Of a stretch of 64,000 nucleotides of DNA, positions 8,683 through 16,770 are shown piece after piece (within the stretch, counting starts at the first letter, position 1; every line of letters begins with the position of its first letter). Source of the stretch: Planctomycetota bacterium (lineage in GTDB: Bacteria; Planctomycetota; UBA1135); NCBI GenBank assembly GCA_008501825.1, contig QQUA01000016.1, positions 186,001 to 250,000 of the forward strand. Reading direction: 5' to 3'. Below the pieces are notes generated by a model. That model ran no database searches. It had not been told where the DNA came from and was given only the letters and a program-made list of their open reading frames with translations. A program made the translations under genes and the position numbers.

Positions 8683-9852
8683 TCAGGCGTTGGCCTTGGC
8701 GGCGGGCGCGTACGACTGAATCAGAATGTCGGCCACCTCGGGGCGGGTGAACTCGACCGGCGGACGCTCGCCGCGGGAAAGCATTTCCCGAACCTTGGTG
8801 CCGCTCAGGAACACCCGGTCTTCCGGACCGGCGGGGCTGGTTTTCACCGAAGCCATGGCTCCGGTCAGACGGCACCAGAAGGCGTGCTCGAAGCGCAGGG
8901 TTTCGATGGCGAGATCGTCTTCCCCGAGTTCGTCGAAAATCTTCTGGGCGTCGAAGGTGCCGTAGTAATCGCCAACACCGGCGTGGTCGCGACCAATGAT
9001 GATGTGGGTGCAGCCGTAGTTCTGGCGGCAGATCGCGTGGAGGATGGCTTCCCGGGGACCGCCGTAACGCATCGCCTGGGGATACACCGACAACTGGGTG
9101 CGATCGCCAGGGTAGTACTTGGACAGCAAAGTGCGGTAGCAATCCATCCGCACTTCAGCCGGGATGTCATCGGACTTGGTTTCCCCGACCAAGGGGTGAA
9201 TCAAGACGCCGTCGGCCAATTCCAAGGCGCACTTGGTCAGGTACTCGTGAGCGCGGTGAATCGGGTTCCGAGTTTGGAAAGCCGCCACCATGTTCCAACC
9301 CTTCTCTTGGAACAGGGCCCGAGTTTGGGCCGGGGTCAGGCGGTACTCGTTGAACTTGTCGTACTTCGGCAGATCCAGGACCGAGATCCGGCCGCCGAGG
9401 TAGTGGGAACCGATGCTGTTCAAGTACTGGACGCCCGGGTGAGCGACGTCGTCGGTCCGCAGGGTCTGCAAAGCCTCGTGGGCCTTGTTGATTTCCCAGC
9501 AATCGGTCAGGTGCAAGATCGCCAGCAGGGAACCATCCGCCCCCTTCAGGGCAATATCCTGCTCAGGCCTGAAGTCGTCGGCGTTGTCCCCTTCCTTCAG
9601 AGCCAGGACCACCGGCAACGGGAAAACCACGCCATTGGCCAGGCGCATGTTTTCCACCACACCGTCGTAATCCCGCTTGGTCATGAAACCTTCCAAGGGG
9701 CTCATCGCCCCCACGGCGATCATTTCCAGATCGCTGGTTTCCCGAGAATTCAGGGTGATGCTGCGGAGCTTGGGAGCTTCGGCCAAAAGGGCATCTCGCT
9801 CAGCACCGCTGACGATCCGATCCACCAGTTTGCCACCGTGGGGGGTGATCAT
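8683..9852 (-). CDS. sat: ATP sulfurylase (sulfate adenylyltransferase)
   Basis: Makes adenylylsulfate (APS) and pyrophosphate from ATP and sulfate, the first step towards PAPS. The 389-residue length and motifs fit the single-subunit Sat family: QTRNPIHRAHE at 193-203 (ATP binding), HPLVGETKSDDIP, and GRDHAGVGDYYG from 287. There is no fused APS kinase domain; cysC is separate, two genes downstream. The next gene begins 18 nt after its stop, so co-transcription with the Thr-type sulfatase-fold protein and cysC is very likely. An N-terminal PUA-like part (about 1-160) and a central catalytic part are both complete. Confidence 0.95.
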   Translation of the reverse strand: MITPHGGKLVDRIVSGAERDALLAEAPKLRSITLNSRETSDLEMIAVGAMSPLEGFMTKRDYDGVVENMRLANGVVFPLPVVLALKEGDNADDFRPEQDIALKGADGSLLAILHLTDCWEINKAHEALQTLRTDDVAHPGVQYLNSIGSHYLGGRISVLDLPKYDKFNEYRLTPAQTRALFQEKGWNMVAAFQTRNPIHRAHEYLTKCALELADGVLIHPLVGETKSDDIPAEVRMDCYRTLLSKYYPGDRTQLSVYPQAMRYGGPREAILHAICRQNYGCTHIIIGRDHAGVGDYYGTFDAQKIFDELGEDDLAIETLRFEHAFWCRLTGAMASVKTSPAGPEDRVFLSGTKVREMLSRGERPPVEFTRPEVADILIQSYAPAAKANA

Positions 9853-9893
9853 GACGTAACCTGTTCTGTTTTCTAGACTTGACGGTTGCAGGC

Positions 9894-10202
9894 TTAATCC
9901 AAGTAGCCCAGGTTTCTCAGCTTGCGCTGAATGGAGCGAAGCTCCTCGGCGGTGAATTCCTCGCGTTCGGCGTCGCGCCCGGTTTCGGCCGGGTTCGCCG
10001 TCGGATTCACGGTGGGAGCCGGGGCCGCCGAAGCCTCGGCGCGACCGTTTCCGGTCTCGCTAGCCACTTCTCCAAGCAGATCGCGCAGGACGAAGACGAT
10101 GAAATCCGTGGGCGAAGAGAACCCGGAATTCTCGATGACCTGCTGAATCCGCCGGTAGAGCGGACGCGGAATCTTGACGGTGACGCGGCTTTCCTTGACC
10201 AT
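9894..10202 (-). CDS. Ribbon-helix-helix protein with linker and C-terminal LGY tail
   Basis: A 102-residue protein and the first gene of the operon. Residues 5-45 are a ribbon-helix-helix pattern: strand RVTVKIP, helix LYRRIQQVIENSG, turn FSSP, helix TDFIVFVLRDLL. A Pro/Ala-rich disordered linker of about 30 residues follows, then an acidic helix ending in KLRNLGYLD. Strand residues with alternating Arg/Lys suit DNA contact, so autoregulation of the sat operon is a reasonable guess. The LGY tail matches that of the 65-residue RHH-like protein at the other end of the operon. Spacing to sat is 41 nt. Confidence 0.8.
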   Translation of the reverse strand: MVKESRVTVKIPRPLYRRIQQVIENSGFSSPTDFIVFVLRDLLGEVASETGNGRAEASAAPAPTVNPTANPAETGRDAEREEFTAEELRSIQRKLRNLGYLD

Positions 10203-10232
10203 TTTGACAGCCAGCGAGGAAATTGGCGGACC

Positions 10233-10261
10233 AGTATATCCTGATCGGAGTGTGATTAGAA
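10233..10261 (-). promoter_or_regulatory. Possible sigma70-type promoter of the sat/phosphodiesterase operon
   Basis: On the minus strand, TTCTAA (10261-10256) and TATACT (10238-10233) are separated by 17 nt and lie about 30 nt upstream of the 102-residue RHH gene. The -35 match is weak (4 of 6). The remaining part of the 10203-10475 gap shows no gene, only a small hairpin (ggcttgg / ccaagcc, 10441-10458) in the leader of the opposite lipoprotein gene. Confidence 0.35.
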
Positions 10262-10475
10262 CCCAAAAGGAGTGATATTTGAGTGTTCATCTTTCCTCAA
10301 CAAGCCCTAAAGCTTGTCTTCAAGGAAATTCCAATCCCCTCGACCTCGCCGGCCCGCCTTCCATCGGTCCTCCTCAAGAAATCCTTGAGGCTCTTCCCAG
10401 CAGGGGCGGAAATCCAGACGTAGAAGGGTTAGAATTCCCGGGCTTGGTTCCCCAAGCCGCGACGTCCATCGAAAC

Positions 10476-10991
10476 ATGCGATTCGCCACGATTCTGACTC
10501 CTGCCCTCCTGGCCACCGGCCTGGTGCTAGCCCTGCCGAGCTGCGGCAAGGAAGCGGAAGCTTCCTTCACCTCGGTGGCCGAAGCCCAAGAAGCCGGCGC
10601 CAAGGCCAAATCGACCAAGGATTACCCCACCGCTCGGTCCGCCTTTCAGTATGTTGCGGATCAAAGCGCCGACGATCCGGCCGCTTTGTACAACGCCCTG
10701 CTGAATCTTGGGGAAGTGCAAGCCGCTTCTTACCAGGAGGCCGAAGCGGAAGGCACCTTCAACCGAGTCAGCACCGAGTTGAAGGACCAGTTGGACGTCG
10801 CCGGCATCAAGCGCATTTGCTCGGCGTGGATTCACGCCCGGCAGCCGGAGCGGGTCAAGGCCTCTTTGGACCTGGCCAAGAACCTGTTCCCCGACGACAT
10901 GGCCAAGCTGGACAAGGAGCAACAGGCTCTGACCGCTTTGGAAAGCGGGGACGAAGCGGCGCTTGCTTCCCTCGGCTACGTCGGTGACTAG
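10476..10991 (+). CDS. Helical-repeat lipoprotein ending in LGYVGD
   Basis: A 171-residue protein with a signal peptide and lipobox-like LPSC (Cys23), so probably a periplasm-facing lipoprotein. The mature part is all-helical and TPR-like: EAQEAGAKAKSTKDYPTARS and YNALLNLGEVQA resemble single TPR motifs. It ends in LASLGYVGD, the third occurrence of a Leu-Gly-Tyr tail in small proteins of this locus. It is transcribed divergently from the sat operon and convergently with phosphodiesterase 3, with terminators on both sides. TPR proteins usually act as scaffolds, so it could hold together the exported esterases. I cannot name it. Confidence 0.8.
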   Translation: MRFATILTPALLATGLVLALPSCGKEAEASFTSVAEAQEAGAKAKSTKDYPTARSAFQYVADQSADDPAALYNALLNLGEVQAASYQEAEAEGTFNRVSTELKDQLDVAGIKRICSAWIHARQPERVKASLDLAKNLFPDDMAKLDKEQQALTALESGDEAALASLGYVGD

Positions 10992-11052
10992 GAGAAAAGG
11001 CTTCTTGCGGGGCCTTTTGCCTGGGATCCACGTCTTCTTCTTGTAGCCAAAT

Positions 11053-11085
11053 GGGTCGGCCTTTCTTGGGCCGGCCCTCTTTCTT
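11053..11085 (+). terminator. Terminator after the LGY lipoprotein gene
   Basis: An inverted repeat gggtcggcc / ggccggccc (one mismatch) with a 7-nt loop, followed on the plus strand by tctttcttttt. This is a good intrinsic terminator for the 10476-10991 gene. A weaker repeat (aaaaggc / gcctttt, 10995-11018) precedes it. Confidence 0.6.
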
Positions 11086-11147
11086 TTTCTGCCCTGTCTT
11101 GAAATTCCAAACCGGGTAGCGGCCGCAACTTTGGCCGCAACAAAACG

Positions 11148-11171
11148 GGCCGGCCCCGGAAAGGGCCGGCC
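11148..11171 (-). terminator. Terminator after phosphodiesterase 3
   Basis: A perfect 9-bp repeat ggccggccc / gggccggcc. On the minus strand it is followed by GTTTTGTTG and lies 30 nt beyond the stop of the 11202-13715 gene. Together with the previous hairpin it insulates two convergent genes. Confidence 0.55.
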
Positions 11172-11201
11172 TTTGGTTTGGACCGCTAACGAAGTTGCAG
11201 C

Positions 11202-13715
11202 TTATTGCAACTGCAAAGGCGGCAGGTCGTAGTCCTCGGGAATGTCCACCCCCATCAGACTCAACACGGTCGGAGCGATGTGGCGAGCGTCGTATTTCTC
11301 GGTGCCGCCGGTCAAGGTCATCGGCTTGCTGCTGAAGAACACGCCTTGCAGCACGTCCAAATCCATGCCGCAGTGGTCTCCGGACCAAGGACTGTTGTTG
11401 TCGTAGACGTAAGGACCGTTGGCCACGACTTTGACCCCGTCCTCGTTCTCCTTATCGGTCAACTTGATGCCGCCGGTGGTGGTGGTCCACGCCGCCCGGT
11501 AACCGGGAGCAAAGTCCAAAGTCAGTTCCGGCGCACCGTCGATGCGCTGGCTGGGGTCGGAAGAATTGCGCGCTTCCACGTAGGGGCCTTGGTAAATCTC
11601 ATCCCGCCGGTAAACGTGCCGGACCATCTTTTCCCCAGTGGCCGGATCGACCATCTCCATCAGAGCTTTTTCGATTTCCTCGAGCACCTGTTCGGCTTCC
11701 TCATCGCTGACGATGCCTTTCTTTTCCCGCCCCTTGCGGTTCAAGTAGATCTTGCCGATGGCCATCGAGTAAGCCTTGGTTTCCGACCAATCGACGTAGT
11801 TCAAACCGCTCTTGCTGAGATCCTTCGAAGTTAAGGGCTCATTGAAATCGTCCAAGGTCTTGAACTTCAAGAAGCCGGCTTCCGCCAACCAGTTGTTCAA
11901 GCTGACCTGCCGCCGGAAAGAAAAGAAGCCGTGGTCGGAGCAGATCATCAAAACGTCGTTGGGTCCCATGCGGGAAGTCACCCAGGCGACCGTTTCGTCC
12001 ATCTTCTTGTAAATCTCCAGAGCGGCATCTTTGGCTTGGATGGTTTTACCGAAGAATTGCACTTCGGCGTTGGCCATTTCCGCCAGGTATTGAGGATGCT
12101 CCGGATCGAAGTGCCGCATCAAGGCGTGGCAAACCCGGTCCGGGCTACCGAAGAAGTGGAACAACACCTTCCAGGAATCGTCTTCCATGGCGTTTTCCAG
12201 CATTTTCTTGCGCCAGGTATAAGTGGATTCGATGTCGGCCAGGAAAGCTTGATCGCTGATTTGACCGTCCTTGGCCGCCATGTTCATGCAGGCCCATCCC
12301 AAGGTTTCGAAGTAACCGATATCGGTGGCCAATTGGGAAGCGAAATCAGGAGGCCAGCAAATCGCCGTACCCGGCACCGGGTCGTGCGGGTTGATTTGAA
12401 GAGGAGTCATGAACAACTCCAGACCTTCGCCGTCAAGCTCCGGCCAAACTCGGACGATGGCGTGGGTGCTGTAAGAAGAAGTCCAGGGAAACTCGACTTC
12501 GAAGAACTCGCTCCAGGAATTTAAAGGAATCTCCTGGCGGCTCCCGTCGATGGTCACGGCGACCTTGGCGTCGCCGGATTTCCATTCCACCTGCATCGGC
12601 GCCCAGGTGGACAGCAAGTGGGCGCCACGGGAAGTCAATTGACCCAAACGCTCCAATTCCTGGAAGTCGACCGAAGCTCCGCTGCGAGCGGCTTCTTCCA
12701 TGGACTGAAACTCTTCGACGTAGTTTTTAAATTTCACCGTGTTTCTGGGCCCGAAAACCTTGGACTCATAAACGCCGGGAGATTTCTCGGTCATCTTGTA
12801 GAAAGTGACCGTTCCCGCCGATTTGCCGCTGGGTGAAGTCGGCGTCGGCGCATCTTCTTCCGAGTAAGCCGGCAGGCAAGTGTAGGTGCGGTCGTACCAC
12901 TCGCCGGTTTTCTCAGAAAGCTTGCGACGCACGCGCTTGTCCAAAGTGGTGTAAACCGCCGAAGTATTCAAACCGCCTTTGGCGTCCGGAGCTCCCAAAC
13001 CGGCCAGAATTTTGCCGTTTTGCATTTCGTTCACCGGATAAGCCACGATGGTTCCCTGACCGCGGAAAGGCACTCCGGCCCGATCCAAGGGTCCCCAAAA
13101 TTCTTCCGAGCGGCTTAGCTTGGTATAGGTGCTCACGGATTCGGGATATTCACCCTTCATATTCAGCCCGAAGAAAACGCCGCCGGCGGCGATGGCCAGG
13201 AAACCCACCACAGCGACCACCGAACTAAAGGATTTCAAGGCGAGGAAAGCCAATAAACCGACCAACACGCCGCCGCCCATCAACCCATAAGGCAGCAGGG
13301 ATCCGCCGCCACCGATGCCGGCTTCTTCGGCACTGAGTTGGGTTTCTTCTTGAAAGCCGATTCCAGCCGAGGGCATGCCGTTAGGCCGATACACGCGAAT
13401 GAAATCGTAGATCCCGTGTTTTCCAGGATTGGTTCCACTGTTGATGGAAGCCCAGGAAACTGGGGATTGGGCCGGAATCGCCGGCATGAAGGGAGCAAAG
13501 GTGCCTTGATCCCGAAGCTTGGCCAGATTCGGTAATTCCCCTTGGTCCATCCAATCTTTGGCCATGAGGAAATCCATTCCGTCCATGCCCAAAATCAGCA
13601 CGCGGTCGACTTCTTGCTGGGGAGTGCCGGGGACCGGTTCTGTCGCCGCGGCGGAAACTCCGCCGAAAATCAGGACTAGACCGAGGAGAGGCAGCAGAAG
13701 GTGGCGAGGCGCCAT
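11202..13715 (-). CDS. Type I phosphodiesterase family protein (3) with a transmembrane hairpin inside the catalytic domain
   Basis: An 837-residue alkaline-phosphatase-superfamily enzyme with a signal peptide (cleavage near residue 23). Catalytic motifs: ILGMDGMD (Asp45), AQSPVSWASINSG (nucleophile Ser84), GSPDRVCH and MICSDHGFFSF. Unlike its two neighbours it carries a membrane hairpin inserted after the nucleophile motif: two hydrophobic helices at about 143-160 and 165-184, joined by a short loop. This keeps both catalytic halves on the same side of the membrane while tethering the active site to the bilayer. The C-terminal region (LMGVDIPEDYDLPPLQ) matches the family pattern. A membrane-embedded or lipid-linked substrate is a reasonable guess. 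The start lies 85 nt from the divergent gene at 13801. Confidence 0.9.
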   Translation of the reverse strand: MAPRHLLLPLLGLVLIFGGVSAAATEPVPGTPQQEVDRVLILGMDGMDFLMAKDWMDQGELPNLAKLRDQGTFAPFMPAIPAQSPVSWASINSGTNPGKHGIYDFIRVYRPNGMPSAGIGFQEETQLSAEEAGIGGGGSLLPYGLMGGGVLVGLLAFLALKSFSSVVAVVGFLAIAAGGVFFGLNMKGEYPESVSTYTKLSRSEEFWGPLDRAGVPFRGQGTIVAYPVNEMQNGKILAGLGAPDAKGGLNTSAVYTTLDKRVRRKLSEKTGEWYDRTYTCLPAYSEEDAPTPTSPSGKSAGTVTFYKMTEKSPGVYESKVFGPRNTVKFKNYVEEFQSMEEAARSGASVDFQELERLGQLTSRGAHLLSTWAPMQVEWKSGDAKVAVTIDGSRQEIPLNSWSEFFEVEFPWTSSYSTHAIVRVWPELDGEGLELFMTPLQINPHDPVPGTAICWPPDFASQLATDIGYFETLGWACMNMAAKDGQISDQAFLADIESTYTWRKKMLENAMEDDSWKVLFHFFGSPDRVCHALMRHFDPEHPQYLAEMANAEVQFFGKTIQAKDAALEIYKKMDETVAWVTSRMGPNDVLMICSDHGFFSFRRQVSLNNWLAEAGFLKFKTLDDFNEPLTSKDLSKSGLNYVDWSETKAYSMAIGKIYLNRKGREKKGIVSDEEAEQVLEEIEKALMEMVDPATGEKMVRHVYRRDEIYQGPYVEARNSSDPSQRIDGAPELTLDFAPGYRAAWTTTTGGIKLTDKENEDGVKVVANGPYVYDNNSPWSGDHCGMDLDVLQGVFFSSKPMTLTGGTEKYDARHIAPTVLSLMGVDIPEDYDLPPLQLQ

Positions 13716-13800
13716 GGAGGTCAGCTTCTGTTTTTTGGCTTTGGTTCCCGGTAAGAAAGCTTCCTAACCGGGGATGGAACCGTAGATTGTACGGACAACG

Positions 13801-14904
13801 ATGACGACTGCCCAAGCCGGCCGGCTACATCCGGTCGTTCTCCTCGGCCTGCTTCTCGGTTTGGCCGCTTTCGGTTGGATCGCCGCCTCCGGCATCGGTC
13901 CGAAACCGGAGGTCGACCCGAGCACCGGCGAACCCTTCCCCCGGAACCAGGGTGCCCCCCGGGGGATGGAAGAGGAAGGAGCTGAGGCCGCCCCGCCGGC
14001 GGCGGAAAGCTCCGCCAATCTCCACGGAGTCCTGCCGCCGGACAGCCCAGCCCGGACCGGCCTCCTTGGCAGCGGCCAGACCATCGTCCGCGGTCAGGTG
14101 GTGGCCCCGACCTGGACCGAGTTTCCGAACCAGATTCAAATTGAACTGCTGCCTCAAAATGGCAGCGAAGAGCCCTTGTTCTGGACCACCTTGGGCGGCC
14201 AGGAACGGCGTTTTCGATTTGAACCGGTGCCCTACGGCGACTGGAAGTTGCGGATGGCCGCCGCCGGTTTCGAAACCATGGTTCATCTGCTGACCACCAG
14301 CGAAAAAAGCCCGGACCAGCACGTGTTGTTGCAGCTTCGCTTGGCCAACAAGCTTCAGGGCAAGGTGGTCGATGCCCGGGGAGCCCCGGTTCCGGGAGTC
14401 GTGGTCACCGCCCGGGCCACCAGCAAAGACCCCCACCGCCGGACCTTGCCGCTCCGGGGCATCAGCGATGACCAAGGCAAGTTTGAGATTTCCAATCTGC
14501 AGCCGGGCTCCTACCAGGTTCACGCCGGTCCCTATGCCAGTGCCCTAGGAGAAACTCGGGAAATCTACGTCGCCAACGGCGAGGCCTGGGTGGAGTTGAG
14601 CATTCCGGTCATCGGCCGGGCTCAAGTTCGGTTGCTGGACACGGTCAGCGGCAAGCCTTTGGCCGGCATCAAAGTCAGCGCCCAGCAGGACGCCCGCGGC
14701 GCTCCGGCTCACATGGATTCGGGCACTTCCACCGCCGACGGCTTGGTGGTCTTTCCCCACCTGCTTCCTGGCGAATACACCTTTTCCGCTTTTGGCACCG
14801 GCTACCGCCGCACCCTGCGGCGAGCCACCGTCAACCCGGACGGCCTGACTCAAGTCGAGATTCGCTTGCAGAGTTATCAAGACGAGGCCGCAAGTGGCGG
14901 CTGA
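13801..14904 (+). CDS. Membrane-anchored protein with carboxypeptidase-regulatory-like beta domains
   Basis: A 367-residue protein. The N-terminal helix (about 11-30) is a signal anchor. A Pro/Glu-rich linker follows to about residue 90, then three beta-sandwich units. The second (about 185-265) shows the carboxypeptidase-regulatory-like signature (LQGKVVDARGAPVPGVVV, then GISDDQGKFEISNLQPGSY). The third (about 275-355) repeats it (LLDTVSGKPLAGIKV, STADGLVVFPHLLPGEY). These domains are usually extracytoplasmic binding or transport-coupled modules. The MATE transporter gene starts within its last codons, so the two are translationally coupled. Its role is unknown. Confidence 0.85.
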   Translation: MTTAQAGRLHPVVLLGLLLGLAAFGWIAASGIGPKPEVDPSTGEPFPRNQGAPRGMEEEGAEAAPPAAESSANLHGVLPPDSPARTGLLGSGQTIVRGQVVAPTWTEFPNQIQIELLPQNGSEEPLFWTTLGGQERRFRFEPVPYGDWKLRMAAAGFETMVHLLTTSEKSPDQHVLLQLRLANKLQGKVVDARGAPVPGVVVTARATSKDPHRRTLPLRGISDDQGKFEISNLQPGSYQVHAGPYASALGETREIYVANGEAWVELSIPVIGRAQVRLLDTVSGKPLAGIKVSAQQDARGAPAHMDSGTSTADGLVVFPHLLPGEYTFSAFGTGYRRTLRRATVNPDGLTQVEIRLQSYQDEAASGG

Positions 14905-16267
14905 TCCCCAGGCTTATCCGCAAAAGCCGATTCTTCAAGAGGCCCTGCGATTGTCGTGGCCGGCGACTCTGGCCCTTTTGCTCCACTCTCTCTATCGGGT
15001 CAGCGATCAATATTGGATTCAGGACTTAGGCCCACCAGCCCAGGCGGCTTTGGGGCTGAGTTCTTTCATGCTGATTTTCAACTTCGCCTTTATCAGCCTG
15101 TTTTACTCCGGTTGTCTGGCCAGGGTGGCCCGAGCCGTAGGCAGCGGCAATCGATCGGCCTTGGAGCGAGCCTATCGCACCGCTTTGAGTTTTGGCGGAC
15201 TGTGGTTTTTGCTTTTGGCCGCCGTCGGCTACGCCAGTTCCGATTTCTGGGTCAAGGCTTTGGGAGCTCAGGGAGAGGTCGGCGATTTGGCCTCCACCTA
15301 TCTAGCCTGGATTTACCTCGGGTTGCCGGCGATCGGCTTCAAACCGGTTTTAGACGGCGTCTTCATCGGCTTGGGCAACACCAAAGCCCCGATGTACCTG
15401 TCCGGTTTGTCGGTGGGCTTGAACTTCCTGCTCAATCCGATCCTGATCTATGGCTGGGGACCGATTCCGGCCTTGGGGGTGGCTGGAGCCGCCATCGCCA
15501 CCATCATCTCCCGGGCCCTTTCTTGTGGCCTGGCCTTAATCCTTTTGGCCCGCCTTCATGGACTGAGGTGGCGAGGCGAGGTAAGCCCCACCCGCGAAGA
15601 AGCCGGGCAGCAACTGAAAATCGGCTTGCCGATGGCCATTTCCACCGCCGGCTATTCCGGAGTGTTCATCTTGGTGCTGAAAACCACCTTGGAACCCTTC
15701 GGAGAAACGGTCCAAGCCGGCCTCGGCGTAGCCTTCAACGGGGTGGAAGCCCTGAGTTATTGCGGCTTGATGGGACCGGCGGTGGCGGTTGCCGGCATGG
15801 TCGGCCGGGAACTCGGAGCCGGCCGGCCGCAAAGGGCGAAACAGGCGGTTCACGCCTGCGGCATTCTGTCCGGAATCGTGGCCCTATGTTTCAGCCTGAT
15901 GTTCTTGGCCATACCGGAAGTCCTGACTTCCTTCTATACCTCGGTGGCCGAAGTGCAAACCGAGGCGGTGCGATATTTGGTGATCGTGGCTTGGTCGCAA
16001 CTGGCGGTTTCGGCCTATTCGGTGATGGAGCAGGCTCTGGCCGGGGCTGGAAAAACCCGCGCCGTGTCTATGATTAGTCTTGGAGGCAACGCCCTTCGCA
16101 TCCCCCTTTGCTGGGCTCTAGCTCACCCCCTTGGTTGGGGTCCGGCAGGCGCCTGGTGGGCCATGAACGTCTCCAATCTGATGAAATTCACCGCCATCGC
16201 CGCGGTGCTCCGCTCGGGCCGTTGGTTGCAGGAATCCCCACCGCAAGCCCGATCCCCCCACGATTAA
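14894..16267 (+). CDS. MATE family multidrug/organic cation exporter
   Basis: A 457-residue integral membrane protein with about 12 hydrophobic segments in two related halves, matching the MATE (NorM/DinF) family in length and pattern. Examples are LRLSWPATLALLLHSLYRV and DQYWIQDLGP at the start of the first half, and PAVAVAGMVGRELGAG in the second. MATE proteins export drugs or metabolites using Na+ or H+ gradients. The start is a GTG that overlaps the preceding gene by 11 nt, consistent with translational coupling. The downstream gene begins about 30 nt after the stop. The exported compound cannot be inferred. Confidence 0.9.
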   Translation: MAADPQAYPQKPILQEALRLSWPATLALLLHSLYRVSDQYWIQDLGPPAQAALGLSSFMLIFNFAFISLFYSGCLARVARAVGSGNRSALERAYRTALSFGGLWFLLLAAVGYASSDFWVKALGAQGEVGDLASTYLAWIYLGLPAIGFKPVLDGVFIGLGNTKAPMYLSGLSVGLNFLLNPILIYGWGPIPALGVAGAAIATIISRALSCGLALILLARLHGLRWRGEVSPTREEAGQQLKIGLPMAISTAGYSGVFILVLKTTLEPFGETVQAGLGVAFNGVEALSYCGLMGPAVAVAGMVGRELGAGRPQRAKQAVHACGILSGIVALCFSLMFLAIPEVLTSFYTSVAEVQTEAVRYLVIVAWSQLAVSAYSVMEQALAGAGKTRAVSMISLGGNALRIPLCWALAHPLGWGPAGAWWAMNVSNLMKFTAIAAVLRSGRWLQESPPQARSPHD

Positions 16268-16296
16268 CGAGAACTTCGGTGCCTGTTCACAAAGCC

Positions 16297-16770
16297 ATGA
16301 TCGATCCGAGGGATTTCCCAAAGGATCGTGTTCTGTTGGATCAAGAGGCCATCGGCAAAATGAATCCGCAACGGGGCGGCTTCATTCAACTCAACTCCAT
16401 TTTGCACTTCGATCCAGAAGCCAATCTGATGGTTGGCTATCGCAAAGTGGAGATGAACGAGTTTTGGCACGACTGGCATCTCCCCGGCCGGCCGTTATTG
16501 CCTGGTGCCCTCATGATTGAAACCATGGGGCAATTCGCCTCGGTCCACACCCACAAACACTTCGGCTTTCCGGAAGAAACCTTTTTAGGTTTCGGTGGAG
16601 TGGAAAACTGCCGCTTCCGCGATTCGGTGGAACCGCCGGCGGAATTGTGGGTGGCCGGCCGCATCGTCTCCGGCACCGCCAATCGGCCGGTGGTGAAATG
16701 GGAAGGCCAGATCCTGCGCCCCAACGGCAAGATCGTGGCTAGCGCTCAGATTCTTGGCTTGAAGTTTTAG
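16297..16770 (+). CDS. FabZ-like hotdog-fold dehydratase
   Basis: A 157-residue hotdog-fold protein related to 3-hydroxyacyl-ACP dehydratases (FabZ/FabA type). The motif WHLPGRPLLPGALMIETMGQ matches the FabZ pattern (H-F-P-G-x-P-x-x-P-G-x-L-x-x-E), with the catalytic His and Glu present. The N-terminus IDPRDFPKDR and the later GFGGVENCRFRDSVEP also fit. It may act in fatty-acid or lipid-A-type acyl chain synthesis. An in-frame GTG at 16279 is an alternative start. The last 32 nt overlap the end of the convergent Pus10-like gene. Confidence 0.85.
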   Translation: MIDPRDFPKDRVLLDQEAIGKMNPQRGGFIQLNSILHFDPEANLMVGYRKVEMNEFWHDWHLPGRPLLPGALMIETMGQFASVHTHKHFGFPEETFLGFGGVENCRFRDSVEPPAELWVAGRIVSGTANRPVVKWEGQILRPNGKIVASAQILGLKF

